The position numbers were made by a program, and so were the translations under genes. This document shows positions 49,322 through 58,037 of a stretch of DNA of 64,000 bases, in pieces. Below the pieces are notes generated by a model. The model made no database searches. It had not been told where the DNA came from and saw only the letters and a program-made list of their open reading frames with translations. The stretch comes from a virus. The DNA is taken from the IMG/VR virus record IMGVR_UViG_3300042340_000507, positions 62,001 to 126,000 of that record. One strand, given 5' to 3'. The stretch's first letter is position 1. The number at the start of each line of letters is the position of its first letter.

Positions 49322-49329
49322 TATATATC
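49322..49329 (-). promoter_or_regulatory. T4-late-like promoter element GATATATA
   Basis: Minus strand GGGATATATAAAG, 16 bases upstream of the ATG at 49305. A short GGGAT/ATCCC inverted repeat surrounds the leader. Confidence 0.5.
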
Positions 49330-49331
49330 CC

Positions 49332-49694
49332 TTATAGTTCTTTTTTCATTCCCATTTTGGCAAAAGTTATCAGGAGGGTGTTGAAGATGACACTCACTCC
49401 GCTGATCCAAACGCCCGAGGTGAAAATAAGGAGCAAAAATTCTATAAAATGCCTGATTTTGCCTGCCGTTTCCCCTTGAAATTGAAAAAAATCGGACCAA
49501 GGGTTCTCAATGATTCCGGCAAAATTAAAAAGACCCAGAAGTACACCTACCCAAAACCCAGAGCATTGCATACAGGTGAGGAGTTTACCCAACTTAGGGT
49601 GCATCACGAGAAGGTAATTTCTGATATCATCAAAAATAGACCCATTGACTAAAAGATTGGTGATTCCCCAGCCTATAAAAGAATAAATAAACAT
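49332..49694 (-). CDS. DUF1360-like membrane protein
   Basis: Start at ATG 49694, one base after the DnaJ stop. 120 residues with three hydrophobic segments, and KLLTCMQCSGFWVGVLLGLF, the C-x-x-C-x-G-F-W motif of the DUF1360 type found in phages and bacteria. Function unknown. Confidence 0.6.
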   Translation of the reverse strand: MFIYSFIGWGITNLLVNGSIFDDIRNYLLVMHPKLGKLLTCMQCSGFWVGVLLGLFNFAGIIENPWSDFFQFQGETAGKIRHFIEFLLLIFTSGVWISGVSVIFNTLLITFAKMGMKKEL

Positions 49695-49695
49695 C

Positions 49696-50739
49696 TTAAA
49701 ATATTTTTTGATATGTAGCCAGAAATTCCCGCTGAGTTTCATCCAGCTCCTTGGGAATTAGCAGTTTAATTCTCACCAGAAGATCTCCTCTAAAATCAGT
49801 GTTAAATTCAGGAACACCTTTCCCCGCCAGTCTCAATATTTTACCAGGATCCGTGCCCGGGGGAATAGAAATTTTATATTCACGATCAGGATTTTCCAGA
49901 CTCGGGATTTTGACTTCAGTCCCAAGGCAAGCCTGAACAAAGTTGATCTCGCAGTCGCAGATTAAATTAATGCCATCTCTTTTGTAAAATGGATGGTCCA
50001 TATCTTCTACAACGACGATCAGATCCCCAGGATCGCAAGGTACTTTATCAAAATCACCTTTGCCATCCAGTTTAAAAGAAATCCCAGAGACGGATCCAGC
50101 GGGAATTTTTATTTCAACCTGATCTGTTTTTCTGATGGTGCCAGATCCTGTACAATAGATACAAAGCTCTTCCGCTATCTCACCGATCCCCGAACAGGTA
50201 TAGCAGGTTTCATCGATCGACATTTGACCAAATCCAGTATTGACGACCTTTTTAATGAAACCCAAACTCATGCAAGCAGGGCAGATTCTAATTTTACCGT
50301 CTTTAGCTCCAGTTCCTTGACAGGGATTGCAGGGCAATCTTCTAAAGATGTTAACGATCTTCTTAGAACCCTTGATGCTCTCCTCTAGAGTCACCTGGAG
50401 TTTTGCGGTGATATTTTTGCCCCTTCTTATACCTCCATTATAGGTAGTATTATTATTAAAATTGTTAAAAAGATCTCCAAATCCCCATTGGAATGGTCCT
50501 CTTCCTCCCTGGAAAGGATGATTTCCAAATGGGGACGCAGGCCGATCATATTGAGACTTTTTTTGGGGATTGCTTAGAACCTCATAGGCTTCAGAAACTT
50601 CTTTGAATTTTTCGGCGGCAGCAGGATCCTGATTGTTTTTATCTGGATGGTATTGAAGAGCTAGCTTTCGGTAATTCTTTTTGATTTCCTCCGGAGTAGA
50701 TTCTTTGGTCACCCCAAGAATTTGATAATAATTCTTCAT
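49696..50739 (-). CDS. dnaJ: DnaJ co-chaperone (class A)
   Basis: The 347-residue protein starts [27 protein letters not shown] holds the H-P-D motif for stimulating DnaK. A Gly/Phe region ([17 protein letters not shown]) is followed by four zinc-type motifs [24 protein letters not shown] and CIYCTGSG, and the two C-terminal substrate domains. Full length and apparently functional. It could recruit host DnaK for phage assembly and work with the Clp ATPase. Confidence 0.95.
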   Translation of the reverse strand: MKNYYQILGVTKESTPEEIKKNYRKLALQYHPDKNNQDPAAAEKFKEVSEAYEVLSNPQKKSQYDRPASPFGNHPFQGGRGPFQWGFGDLFNNFNNNTTYNGGIRRGKNITAKLQVTLEESIKGSKKIVNIFRRLPCNPCQGTGAKDGKIRICPACMSLGFIKKVVNTGFGQMSIDETCYTCSGIGEIAEELCIYCTGSGTIRKTDQVEIKIPAGSVSGISFKLDGKGDFDKVPCDPGDLIVVVEDMDHPFYKRDGINLICDCEINFVQACLGTEVKIPSLENPDREYKISIPPGTDPGKILRLAGKGVPEFNTDFRGDLLVRIKLLIPKELDETQREFLATYQKIF

Positions 50740-50744
50740 ACAGT

Positions 50745-51089
50745 TTAAAGACCCTGTAAAAAATCCCTTAATTTTTTGGCCTGTGTTTTATCTATGAGAG
50801 GCATCCCCTTCCATTTCTGAATGACCTGCGTTTTTAATTTTTGAATCTCGGCGCAAATTTCATATTTTTCTTCCTCCTCCCAATATTTCAGAGTTCTGCT
50901 GACAAAGTCTTCGATTTTATTCTCGGACTCGAAAATTGATAAGAATTCATTGTGTTGCTCTCTCAGAGCCTGAAGAAAAATATCGTGGACTGCCCGATCG
51001 ATATTTTTCTTCAGCACGGCGTGTTGTGGATGATCTTCAAAGGAAGATCCCCAACCGGACAAATCGAAGTTTCTAGTAAAACTGCTCAC
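50745..51089 (-). CDS. Small helical protein, YExC-motif family
   Basis: The 114-residue protein starts [16 protein letters not shown]. The C-terminal half contains [20 protein letters not shown], the shared E-x-Y-E-x-C motif. Five bases from DnaJ; overlaps the next gene as ATGA. Confidence 0.5.
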   Translation of the reverse strand: MSSFTRNFDLSGWGSSFEDHPQHAVLKKNIDRAVHDIFLQALREQHNEFLSIFESENKIEDFVSRTLKYWEEEEKYEICAEIQKLKTQVIQKWKGMPLIDKTQAKKLRDFLQGL

Positions 51090-51346
51090 TGGGCCAGGGT
51101 ATTTTGAAGGGTTTTGTTAACTTGAAAAAAGAGGTGATCTACTCCTAGATCTCGGGCTTCGAATCCAGTTGCAGCCAAAACTTCGGCCAGCTTCTCTTCC
51201 CCGAAATTCTCAGCTAGGACCTGTCTTCTGACTTCGGCCTGAATTTCTAAATCTGGAGTGTACTTGACACGGGGAACTTCAAGTTGGAGAATTTCTTGCT
51301 CAAATTCCTGGAATTTTTGGAGGTCTATTGGTTCTATTTTTTTCAT
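51086..51346 (-). CDS. Hypothetical helical protein
   Basis: The 86-residue protein starts MKKIEPIDLQKFQEFEQEI, with helices throughout (EVRRQVLAENFGEEKLAEVL). A TATAAAA sequence lies 10 bases upstream. No family recognised. Confidence 0.45.
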   Translation of the reverse strand: MKKIEPIDLQKFQEFEQEILQLEVPRVKYTPDLEIQAEVRRQVLAENFGEEKLAEVLAATGFEARDLGVDHLFFQVNKTLQNTLAQ

Positions 51347-51381
51347 AAGTGCATTTTATATGACAGGTTGACTAAAAAATT

Positions 51382-52308
51382 TCATGGGAGAATGAAAGGA
51401 AAATCTCTGAGGTAGGCTAAGAGAGCAAGTTCTTTCATTTTGACCTCGAATTCTATATCTATCTCTAATCCGTAATGAGCCACACTTTCATAGATCCAAT
51501 CTGAGTGGGCAACCTCTCTTGCCTGGGCATCTTCGTACTTCTTTTTGGAAGAAGAGAAGTGAACTACGGGCACTGTTCCAGCCGGCCAGGTAGAGAAGCA
51601 GAGCTTAAGGGCTTCTTCTTCGGAGAGAGCAGAGGGGTGACATTGATTATGAAGAAAGTCGAAGGTAATGGGAATCCCTACTCTCTGATGAACCAGCCTA
51701 AAAAGATCCTCGGCGTGAAAGCCAGACTTCTTGTCATCCACCTCCACTACCAATCTTTTTCTGACATTAGGAGGAGTGAGCTCTACCTGTCGGCAGAATC
51801 TCTCTGCTGCTTCTTCTTTCGTAGGCTGGGAAGTGTTGACGTGGATGTTAATGGGGTAGAAATATGACTGATCTAAACCCATCAAATCCATAATTTCTGC
51901 GTGTTGCCTAAGATCTTTTTGGGCAGCCCGAACCACTGAGTCTTGTTTGGATGCCAGAACTGCGAAGTGGGAAGGGTGGAAAGTTAGTCTTTGATCCCCC
52001 ATTTTGGCCTCTTCTCCCGCCATTTGCAAAAAAGATTTGATCTCGGCAAACCCAGGTAGATCTGAAAACTCGTATTCACTACACCAGGGAAAAATATCAG
52101 AGGACATTCGATACATTCTTACCCCCTGCTGATTGTTCCATTTAATGATTTGAATTAGATCTCTGCAATTGGCCAAAGCCAGTTCAGACACATAGTCCAG
52201 TCCTTTGGCCAGAAATGTTTTTTTCACCATTGACCTGTTGGTGGTAATCCGGGGTTGGCCCTGAGTTTCACCCAGAGTTAGATTGATGCAGCAGTAGCCG
52301 TGTCTCAA
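51382..52308 (-). CDS. uvsE: UV damage endonuclease UvdE
   Basis: The 308-residue protein starts MRHGYCCINLTL. VRMYRMSSDIFPW, RLTFHPSHFAVLASK (H ligand), YPINIHVN, RLVVEVDDKK (E ligand) and ITFDFLHNQCHP (D/H ligands) are the TIM-barrel, three-metal motifs of UvdE. It nicks DNA 5' of UV photoproducts and other lesions. Full length. A phage carrying it probably lives in sunlit water. Confidence 0.93.
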   Translation of the reverse strand: MRHGYCCINLTLGETQGQPRITTNRSMVKKTFLAKGLDYVSELALANCRDLIQIIKWNNQQGVRMYRMSSDIFPWCSEYEFSDLPGFAEIKSFLQMAGEEAKMGDQRLTFHPSHFAVLASKQDSVVRAAQKDLRQHAEIMDLMGLDQSYFYPINIHVNTSQPTKEEAAERFCRQVELTPPNVRKRLVVEVDDKKSGFHAEDLFRLVHQRVGIPITFDFLHNQCHPSALSEEEALKLCFSTWPAGTVPVVHFSSSKKKYEDAQAREVAHSDWIYESVAHYGLEIDIEFEVKMKELALLAYLRDFPFILP

Positions 52309-52319
52309 GATAGAAGGTT

Positions 52320-54107
52320 TTAGATTTTATTTTGCAACCAGTTCTTACGAAGCTCTGAAGAATTACCGAAAGCCATTTCGAGCATTTGTTTAGATTTCTT
52401 ATCTCCCACAATGGCAACTATTCTTTTATTTTTCATGACATAATCCCAATCGTCCAAAGATAGAGAACCTAAACCTTTAAGATATCTGATGTTGGACATT
52501 TTCTTCTTGGAGCTAGCCTCTTTATACTCCGCCAGAGAATAGAAATACTCTTTCTGCTTGTCACCAGAGGTAACCAAGGGTGTTTCTAGAATATAAAGCA
52601 TACGTTTGGCAATAACCCAGGGAAACCAGTTGTGAAAGAGGGAGATGAGAAGGGAAGTAATGTGGGATCCATCAGGATCCTGATCGGTGGCGATAATGAT
52701 TTTTTGGTAGGGGCATTGGCCTGAGTCTAATCCTGGGTCCAGATTCAGGATGTGCATCAATTCCAATATCTCTTTGTTATCTGAGAGGTCGGACAGATTT
52801 CTGGCGTTTTTGATCTTGCCTTTCAGTGCATAAACACCGTCCCGGGCAGGGCTTCTTTTCTGAAGAATACTGCCCATGGCCGATAGACCTTCAACAATAA
52901 AAATATTTTCTGCTACTCTAGAGTTAGGCGGAAAATACTTATGAGAGAATTTGATATTAATTGATTTTTTCTCTTTCCTGATTTTTTTGAGGGCCGTGTC
53001 TTTTTTTCTTTCTTCAACCTTATCTCTGATTTTTTTGAAAAGAGGTGTGGAAAAAAATTTTTTGATTTGAGGTTCAAACGAATCAGTAATAAGCCTTTCA
53101 ATCTCTTCCCGCTTTGTCACATATTTGGTTTTGTTCTGGTCCCCGAACTTTACTAAGGCGGGGGGTAGGTTCAGAATTAAGCAAAAATCGTAGAAGTGAT
53201 GACCCAAAGAATCCTCGAGTTCTCCGTTGATGAGATCCAGAATAATCTTCTGGTGGATCCCTGTACACATGGCACTGTTTACAAAAGCTAACGACCCCGA
53301 ATTCTCCGTTTTTTCCCAGATTAAAATTTCCCCCAGTGAATTCTTATAAGATAACTGGTGGAGAACATCGGTTGTAATATAAATTCTTTCGGGTCCCCAG
53401 TGAAACTCAATGTCGATTTTTCGGGTGTGAGCTTCAGATTCTAAGACTCTTTTCTTCAGAATCAGGATGGAATGAAGAATTTGGCGATCCCATCGGCACC
53501 CATCAAAAATTGTTTCTAAAGGCACAAAAGACACTGAAGTACCTAATTCTTCCGTCTGCCTGGGCAGAACCTCAGGTTTGCTGGATTTAAAATTCTTCCA
53601 TTCCTGACGGTAGGATTCTTTAGTGTTAGTGGTGTGAATTGAAAAGAAAGATGACAGAGCATTGACTAAACTAACCCCCATTCCGTTGGTACCAATCAGA
53701 GTTTCAGAGGTGCCCTCATTGTCAAAATTAGAACCAGCTCTGAGCATAGAAACAGCAGTCTGGATGTTGCTCATTTTGCTCTTTTCGTTAATTTGAGATC
53801 CATCAACAAAACCTCCTCCGCTGTCAGTAATAGTCACTGAGTTTCGAATTGGATCCACAAAAACTTTTATCCAGGGCATGGATTTTTTCATGCGTTTGGC
53901 TTCATCCACACAGTTGGAAAAGACTTCGTCAAAGAGTTTGTACATCCCAACTGAAATTTGTTTAGGGACCAGACAAATTTTATCGCTTTCTACCGAAGGA
54001 ATCATTTCCTCCGATAACTTAACGGAGCCAACGTAGATAGTAGGCCTTTTTAATATGTGCTCGAAGTCGCTAAGGACCTGGATTTTTTTGCTGGGTTGGA
54101 TAGTCAT
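52320..54107 (-). CDS. 39: Type II DNA topoisomerase large subunit (T4 gp39/GyrB-like)
   Basis: The 595-residue protein has the GHKL ATPase motifs SNCVDEAKR (N/E/D), ITDSGGGFVDG and TNGMGVSLVNALS, then the transducer, and from about residue 400 the TOPRIM motifs FIVEGLSAMGSI and DQDPDGSHI. It fuses the ATPase and TOPRIM domains in one polypeptide, unlike T4 where gp60 and gp39 are split. Partner of the gp52-like subunit. Confidence 0.93.
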   Translation of the reverse strand: MTIQPSKKIQVLSDFEHILKRPTIYVGSVKLSEEMIPSVESDKICLVPKQISVGMYKLFDEVFSNCVDEAKRMKKSMPWIKVFVDPIRNSVTITDSGGGFVDGSQINEKSKMSNIQTAVSMLRAGSNFDNEGTSETLIGTNGMGVSLVNALSSFFSIHTTNTKESYRQEWKNFKSSKPEVLPRQTEELGTSVSFVPLETIFDGCRWDRQILHSILILKKRVLESEAHTRKIDIEFHWGPERIYITTDVLHQLSYKNSLGEILIWEKTENSGSLAFVNSAMCTGIHQKIILDLINGELEDSLGHHFYDFCLILNLPPALVKFGDQNKTKYVTKREEIERLITDSFEPQIKKFFSTPLFKKIRDKVEERKKDTALKKIRKEKKSINIKFSHKYFPPNSRVAENIFIVEGLSAMGSILQKRSPARDGVYALKGKIKNARNLSDLSDNKEILELMHILNLDPGLDSGQCPYQKIIIATDQDPDGSHITSLLISLFHNWFPWVIAKRMLYILETPLVTSGDKQKEYFYSLAEYKEASSKKKMSNIRYLKGLGSLSLDDWDYVMKNKRIVAIVGDKKSKQMLEMAFGNSSELRKNWLQNKI

Positions 54108-54206
54108 GGTGTAGAAGTGTAAATGTAAAACATAAATGCAATTGAAAGTCTTCTATGACAGAATTTTTTAAGGTTTCGAGGTGGTGCTATTCAGGGAGGT
54201 ATAACA

Positions 54207-54214
54207 GATATATA
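54207..54214 (+). promoter_or_regulatory. T4-late-like promoter element GATATATA
   Basis: CAGATATATAAGGCGTG: the element ends four bases before the GTG start at 54219; nearly identical copies precede the next two paralogues. Confidence 0.5.
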
Positions 54215-54218
54215 AGGC

Positions 54219-55202
54219 GTGAAACACCTCCAATCCTTTTCCCTGTTCGAAGCTCGGAAGACTTCAGATCTGACCCAAAAGCAAAAGACTTTCCTGACCA
54301 AATACACGCAAGGGACCTGGTCGGTCAACCGACAGACCGGTCTGGTCGATGTGGAAGGAGATTTTGACTGTAGTTACAGCGGACTGAGGTCTCTATCGGG
54401 CATCTCGTTCGGACATGTCAGTGGGAATTTCTCCTGTGCCGGCAACGATCTGACCTCCCTGGCCGGGGCACCCCAGACGGTGGGTGGGTATTTCTCCTGC
54501 GACAACAACCAGCTGACCTCCCTGGTCGGGGCACCCCAGACGGTGTGTGGGAGTTTCTTCTGTCAAGGCAACCATCTGACCTCCCTGGCAGGGGCACCTC
54601 AGACGGTGGGTGGGGTTTTCGACTGTTCCGGCAACCAGCTGACGACCCTGGCCGGGGCACCTCAGAAGGTAAATAGGAGTTTCGGCTGTTCCGGCAATCG
54701 ACTGATCTCTCTGGCCGGGGCACCTCAGACGGTGGGTGGGAATTTCTACTGCGACAACAACCAGCTGACCTCCCTGGTCGGGGCACCTCAGACGGTGGGT
54801 CGGGATTTCTGGTGTTCCCACAACCGGCTGACGACCCTGGTCGGGGCACCTCAGACGGTGGGTGGGTATTTCTTCTGCGACTCTTTCAAACTCCGGAGTG
54901 GGGAATGGAATCCCCAGGGCTGGTTGGCCATTCTGGCCACTGGAGATAGAAAAGCCCGGAGGCTGATTGTGACCCTGCCCATGTTCGATGCCGGCTTCTG
55001 GCTGCAGAAACTGAAGGGAGACTTGAAGAAAGACGGTCAGGTGCTTCTGCAGCTGGCAGACCTCTGGGATAAGTCAGGCTGGGAGGAGCAGAGACAGGAG
55101 ATCGAACAGAGACTCAGTCCTGAGCAGCTTCGGGTCATCAAGGCCCTAAAGACCAAATTGGGCTACGTCAATCCCTGGAAAGACTTTGACGGGATTGTCT
55201 AG
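54219..55202 (+). CDS. 21-residue-repeat protein, paralogue 1 (7 repeats), capsid-targeting-like start
   Basis: The 327-residue protein begins with GTG because a stop lies just upstream. MKHLQSFSLFEARKTS (L-F-E site) is followed by a helical linker, then seven units of 21 residues such as NFSCAGNDLTSLAGAPQTVG (about residues 70-216), and a C-terminal domain (about 220-327) with AGFWLQKLKGDLKKDGQVLL. The repeat resembles leucine-rich-repeat-type coils with Cys and Leu at fixed places. Likely binds another protein. The DNA is GC-rich compared with the flanking genes. Confidence 0.7.
   Translation: MKHLQSFSLFEARKTSDLTQKQKTFLTKYTQGTWSVNRQTGLVDVEGDFDCSYSGLRSLSGISFGHVSGNFSCAGNDLTSLAGAPQTVGGYFSCDNNQLTSLVGAPQTVCGSFFCQGNHLTSLAGAPQTVGGVFDCSGNQLTTLAGAPQKVNRSFGCSGNRLISLAGAPQTVGGNFYCDNNQLTSLVGAPQTVGRDFWCSHNRLTTLVGAPQTVGGYFFCDSFKLRSGEWNPQGWLAILATGDRKARRLIVTLPMFDAGFWLQKLKGDLKKDGQVLLQLADLWDKSGWEEQRQEIEQRLSPEQLRVIKALKTKLGYVNPWKDFDGIV
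54426..54866 (+). repeat. Tandem 63-bp repeats, 7 units
   Basis: Seven tandem copies of a 63-bp unit encode LTSLxGAPQTVGGxFxCxxN. The units share long identical stretches such as GGGGCACCTCAGACGGTGGG, so copy number can change by recombination. Confidence 0.85.
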
Positions 55203-55203
55203 A

Positions 55204-55211
55204 GATATATA
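55204..55211 (+). promoter_or_regulatory. T4-late-like promoter element GATATATA
   Basis: TAGAGATATATAAGGCGTG, directly after the stop of paralogue 1 and four bases before the GTG of paralogue 2. Confidence 0.5.
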
Positions 55212-55215
55212 AGGC

Positions 55216-55998
55216 GTGAAACACCTCCAATCCTTTTCCCTGTTCGAAGCCCGGAAGACTTCAGGCCTGACCCAAAAGCAAAAGACTTTCCTGACCAAAT
55301 ACACGCAAGGGACCTGGTCGGTCAACCAGCAGACCGGTCTGGTCGATGTGAAAGGAGATTTTGACTGTAGTTACAAAAGACTGAAGTCTCTGCGGGGAAT
55401 CTCGTTCGGACATGTCAGTGGGGATTTCTGGTGTTTCAGAAACCAGCTGACGACCCTGGCCGGGGCACCCCAGACGGTGGGTGGGAGTTTCTTCTGTGGC
55501 GGCAACCAGCTGAAGACCCTGGCCGGGGCACCCCAGACGGTGGGTGGGGATTTCTACTGTCAAGGCAACCAGCTGACTTCCCTGGTCGGGGCACCCCAGA
55601 CGGTAAATGGGGATTTCTACTGTTTCAGAAACCAGCTGACGACCCTGGCCGGGGCACCCCAGACGGTGAGGGAGGGTTTCTACTGCGACTCTTTCGAAGT
55701 CCGAAGTGGGAAATGGAATCCCCAGGGCTGGACCGAGATTCTGGCCAAAAAAAATAGCAAAGCCCGGAGCCTGATTGTGATCCTGTTCGATGCCGGCTTC
55801 TGGCTGCAGAAACTGAAGGGAGATCTGAAGAAAGACGGCCAGGTGCTCCTGCAGCTGGCAGACCTCTGGGATGAACCAGGCTGGGAGGAGCAGAGACAGA
55901 AGATCGAACAGAGACTCAGTCCTGAGCAGCTTCGGGTCATCAAGGCCCTAAAGACCAAATTGGGCTACGTCGATCCCTGGAAGGACGGGATTGTCTAG
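55216..55998 (+). CDS. 21-residue-repeat protein, paralogue 2 (4 repeats)
   Basis: The 260-residue protein has an N-terminus (MKHLQSFSLFEARKTSG) and C-terminal domain nearly identical to paralogue 1; differences are concentrated in the repeats, of which only four are present (about residues 70-153). The C-terminal part has lost a few residues (VILFDAGFW against VTLPMFDAGFW). GTG start. Confidence 0.7.
   Translation: MKHLQSFSLFEARKTSGLTQKQKTFLTKYTQGTWSVNQQTGLVDVKGDFDCSYKRLKSLRGISFGHVSGDFWCFRNQLTTLAGAPQTVGGSFFCGGNQLKTLAGAPQTVGGDFYCQGNQLTSLVGAPQTVNGDFYCFRNQLTTLAGAPQTVREGFYCDSFEVRSGKWNPQGWTEILAKKNSKARSLIVILFDAGFWLQKLKGDLKKDGQVLLQLADLWDEPGWEEQRQKIEQRLSPEQLRVIKALKTKLGYVDPWKDGIV
55423..55674 (+). 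repeat. Tandem 63-bp repeats, 4 units
   Basis: Four units of the same 63-bp repeat as in the flanking paralogues. Confidence 0.85.
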
Positions 55999-55999
55999 A

Positions 56000-56007
56000 G
56001 ATATATA
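56000..56007 (+). promoter_or_regulatory. T4-late-like promoter element GATATATA
   Basis: TAGAGATATATAAGGGCGTG before paralogue 3; one extra G compared with the previous copy shifts the spacing to five bases. Confidence 0.5.
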
Positions 56008-56012
56008 AGGGC

Positions 56013-57116
56013 GTGAAACACCTCCAATCCTTTTCCCTGTTCGAAGCCCGGAAGACTTCAGATCTGACCCAAAAGCAAAAGACTTTCCTGACCAAATACA
56101 CGCAAGGGACCTGGTCGGTCAACCCAGAGACAGGGCTAGTGGATGTAAAGGGAAGTTTTGCTTGTGGGGGTAAAAGATTAAAGAGCTTACAGGGCATCTC
56201 GTTCGGACATGTCAGTGGGAATTTCTACTGTTCCGTCAACCAGCTGACCTCCCTGGCAGGGGCACCCCAGAAGGTGAGTGGGGATTTCTCCTGTTTCAGA
56301 AACCAGCTGACCTCTCTGGTCGGGGCACCTCAGACGGTGGATGGGCATTTTTACTGTGGCGGCAACCGGCTGACGACCCTGGTCGGGGCACCCCAGACGG
56401 TGGATGGGGATTTAGACTGTTCCTACAACCAGCTGACGACCCTGGCCGGGGCACCTCAGACGATGGATGGGCATTTCTTCTGTTCCTACAACCAGCTGAC
56501 GACCCTGGTCGGGGCACCTCAGACGGTGGGTGGGTATTTCTCCTGTTCCAGAAACCAGCTGACCTCCCTGTCAGGGGCACCCCAGAAGGTGGGTGGGAAT
56601 TTCTCCTGTTCCGGCAACCAGCTGACCTCCCTGGCAGGGGCACCCCAGACGGTGGATGGGTATTTCTCCTGTTCCTACAACCAGCTGACGACCCTGGCCG
56701 GGGCACCTCAGACGGTGGGTGGGAATTTCTACTGCGACAATAACCGGCTGACCTCCCTGGTCGGGGCACCACAGACGGTGGGTGGGATTCTCCGGTGCGA
56801 CTCTTTCACACTCCAAAGTGGGGCATGGAATCCCCTGGGCTGGACCAAGATTCTGGCCACTGGAGATAGCGAAGCCCGGAGCCTGATTGTGACCCTGCCC
56901 ATGTTCGATGCCGGCTTCTGGCTGCAGAAACTGAAGGGAGACCTGAAGAAAGACGGCCAGGTGCTCCTGCAGCTGGCAGACCTCTGGGATAAGTCAGGCT
57001 GGGAGGAGCAGAGACAGGAGATCGAACAGAGACTCAGTCCTGAGCAGCTTCGGGTCATTAAGGCCCTGAAGACCAAATTGGGCTACGTCGATCCCTGGAA
57101 GGACGGGATTGTCTAG
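56013..57116 (+). CDS. 21-residue-repeat protein, paralogue 3 (9 repeats)
   Basis: The 367-residue protein has the same start (MKHLQSFSLFEARKTSD) and C-terminal domain. Nine 21-residue units (about residues 70-258), for example DLDCSYNQLTTLAGAPQTMD. Between residues 37 and 60 the codons differ from the other paralogues (ETGLVDVKGSFACGGKR), suggesting a mosaic. GTG start. Confidence 0.7.
   Translation: MKHLQSFSLFEARKTSDLTQKQKTFLTKYTQGTWSVNPETGLVDVKGSFACGGKRLKSLQGISFGHVSGNFYCSVNQLTSLAGAPQKVSGDFSCFRNQLTSLVGAPQTVDGHFYCGGNRLTTLVGAPQTVDGDLDCSYNQLTTLAGAPQTMDGHFFCSYNQLTTLVGAPQTVGGYFSCSRNQLTSLSGAPQKVGGNFSCSGNQLTSLAGAPQTVDGYFSCSYNQLTTLAGAPQTVGGNFYCDNNRLTSLVGAPQTVGGILRCDSFTLQSGAWNPLGWTKILATGDSEARSLIVTLPMFDAGFWLQKLKGDLKKDGQVLLQLADLWDKSGWEEQRQEIEQRLSPEQLRVIKALKTKLGYVDPWKDGIV
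56220..56786 (+). repeat. Tandem 63-bp repeats, 9 units
   Basis: Nine units of the 63-bp repeat. Together with the arrays at 54426 and 55423 this gives copy numbers of 7, 4 and 9 in adjacent genes. Confidence 0.85.
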
Positions 57117-57135
57117 AGATATAACATAGGTAAAG

Positions 57136-57143
57136 TATATATA
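57136..57143 (+). promoter_or_regulatory. T4-late-like promoter element TATATATA
   Basis: AAGTATATATAGATAATG, with the ATG at 57148 four bases downstream. Confidence 0.45.
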
Positions 57144-57147
57144 GATA

Positions 57148-58029
57148 ATGAAAGAAAAAATAAGAAGGATTCAAAACTTCAGAGATTTTAGCAACTTGAA
57201 TAGTTCCTTTAATTTAGATTTAGTTCTGGAAAAAATGGGTCGAAGAAGCCCAGTTGAATTGGCAAATTTACTGGAAAAATCCATCAAAGGTCTAGGAACG
57301 GACGAAGAACTGTTGCTGAAAACTTTATTAGAAATTCCTGATTTGAAAACTCTGGGGGAAATTGATGCCATTTTTGCTAAATTTCCAGCCGTTTATTCAT
57401 ATAGAAGTGTTGGATCCCTTATTAATTCCGAGTTAGGTTTTTTTGATCAGAAAATAATCGATGAAATAAAAAAACACACGGATCAATTGAAAGTCACAAA
57501 TGACTTCTTACAAAAACAAGAAGAATCTCGTTTGAAGGACGAAAAAGTTAGAAGAACCGCGGAAGAAAGCATTAAATTGCACGAGGGTATTAAATATCAA
57601 ATTTACCGGGACTCTAGAAAAAATCTATCAATTGGAATTGGAATGAATCTAGAAAGATCGGATGCAGATACCAGGTTAAAGGAAATTGGGGCCAATCCAA
57701 AATTAATCAGGTCGGGAAAAGAGAAATTGAATGACAGTCAAATTCAGATTCTGTTTAAAAAAGACGTGGATAAAGCTATCGAAGATGCCAAATCTCTGGT
57801 TCCTGATTTGGGTCAACAGCCCTTACCGGTACAATGTGTTTTGATAGAAATGGCATTCAACCTCGGAAAGTCGGGCCTGTCCGAATTCAAAAAATTCTTA
57901 TCTCACATCCAAAACATGAATTACAAATTGGCTTCCCAAGAGATGCTCAATTCAACCTGGGCCAAGCAAGTGGGGAACAGAGCAAAAGAGCTGGCCAAAA
58001 GAATTGAAACTTACGAAGTAAAAAAATAA
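57148..58029 (+). CDS. Annexin-like repeat fused to T4-type lysozyme (GH24)
   Basis: The 293-residue protein starts MKEKIRRIQNFRDFSNLN. Residues about 30-105 read like an annexin repeat: SPVELANLLEKSIKGLGTDE, then LLLKTLLEIPD, SLINSELGFFDQKIIDEI. Residues about 130-293 are a T4-like lysozyme: IKLHEGIKYQIYRDSRKNLS gives E, D (+9) and S (+15) at the E11/D20/T26 positions of T4 lysozyme, with Ser replacing Thr26, then IEMAFNLGKSGLSEF and WAKQVGNRAKELAK. The T26-to-Ser change may alter activity. An annexin-like domain would bind membranes (calcium site not proven). Likely a virion peptidoglycan enzyme. Confidence 0.75.
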   Translation: MKEKIRRIQNFRDFSNLNSSFNLDLVLEKMGRRSPVELANLLEKSIKGLGTDEELLLKTLLEIPDLKTLGEIDAIFAKFPAVYSYRSVGSLINSELGFFDQKIIDEIKKHTDQLKVTNDFLQKQEESRLKDEKVRRTAEESIKLHEGIKYQIYRDSRKNLSIGIGMNLERSDADTRLKEIGANPKLIRSGKEKLNDSQIQILFKKDVDKAIEDAKSLVPDLGQQPLPVQCVLIEMAFNLGKSGLSEFKKFLSHIQNMNYKLASQEMLNSTWAKQVGNRAKELAKRIETYEVKK

Positions 58030-58037
58030 AAAAAAAA

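Noticed and set aside
52913-53101. Lys-rich minus frame inside the topoisomerase gene
   Set aside because: It is a shifted frame of the gp39-like gene with no independent start signals.
54426-56786. Possible CRISPR array in the regular 63-bp repeats
   Set aside because: The repeats are in-frame coding units without unique spacers, and no cas genes are present.
54393-56816. Long minus-strand open frames opposite the repeat proteins
   Set aside because: They are antisense reflections of the 63-bp repeats, have Pro/Arg/Cys-biased translations, no leader or promoter, and vanish outside the arrays.
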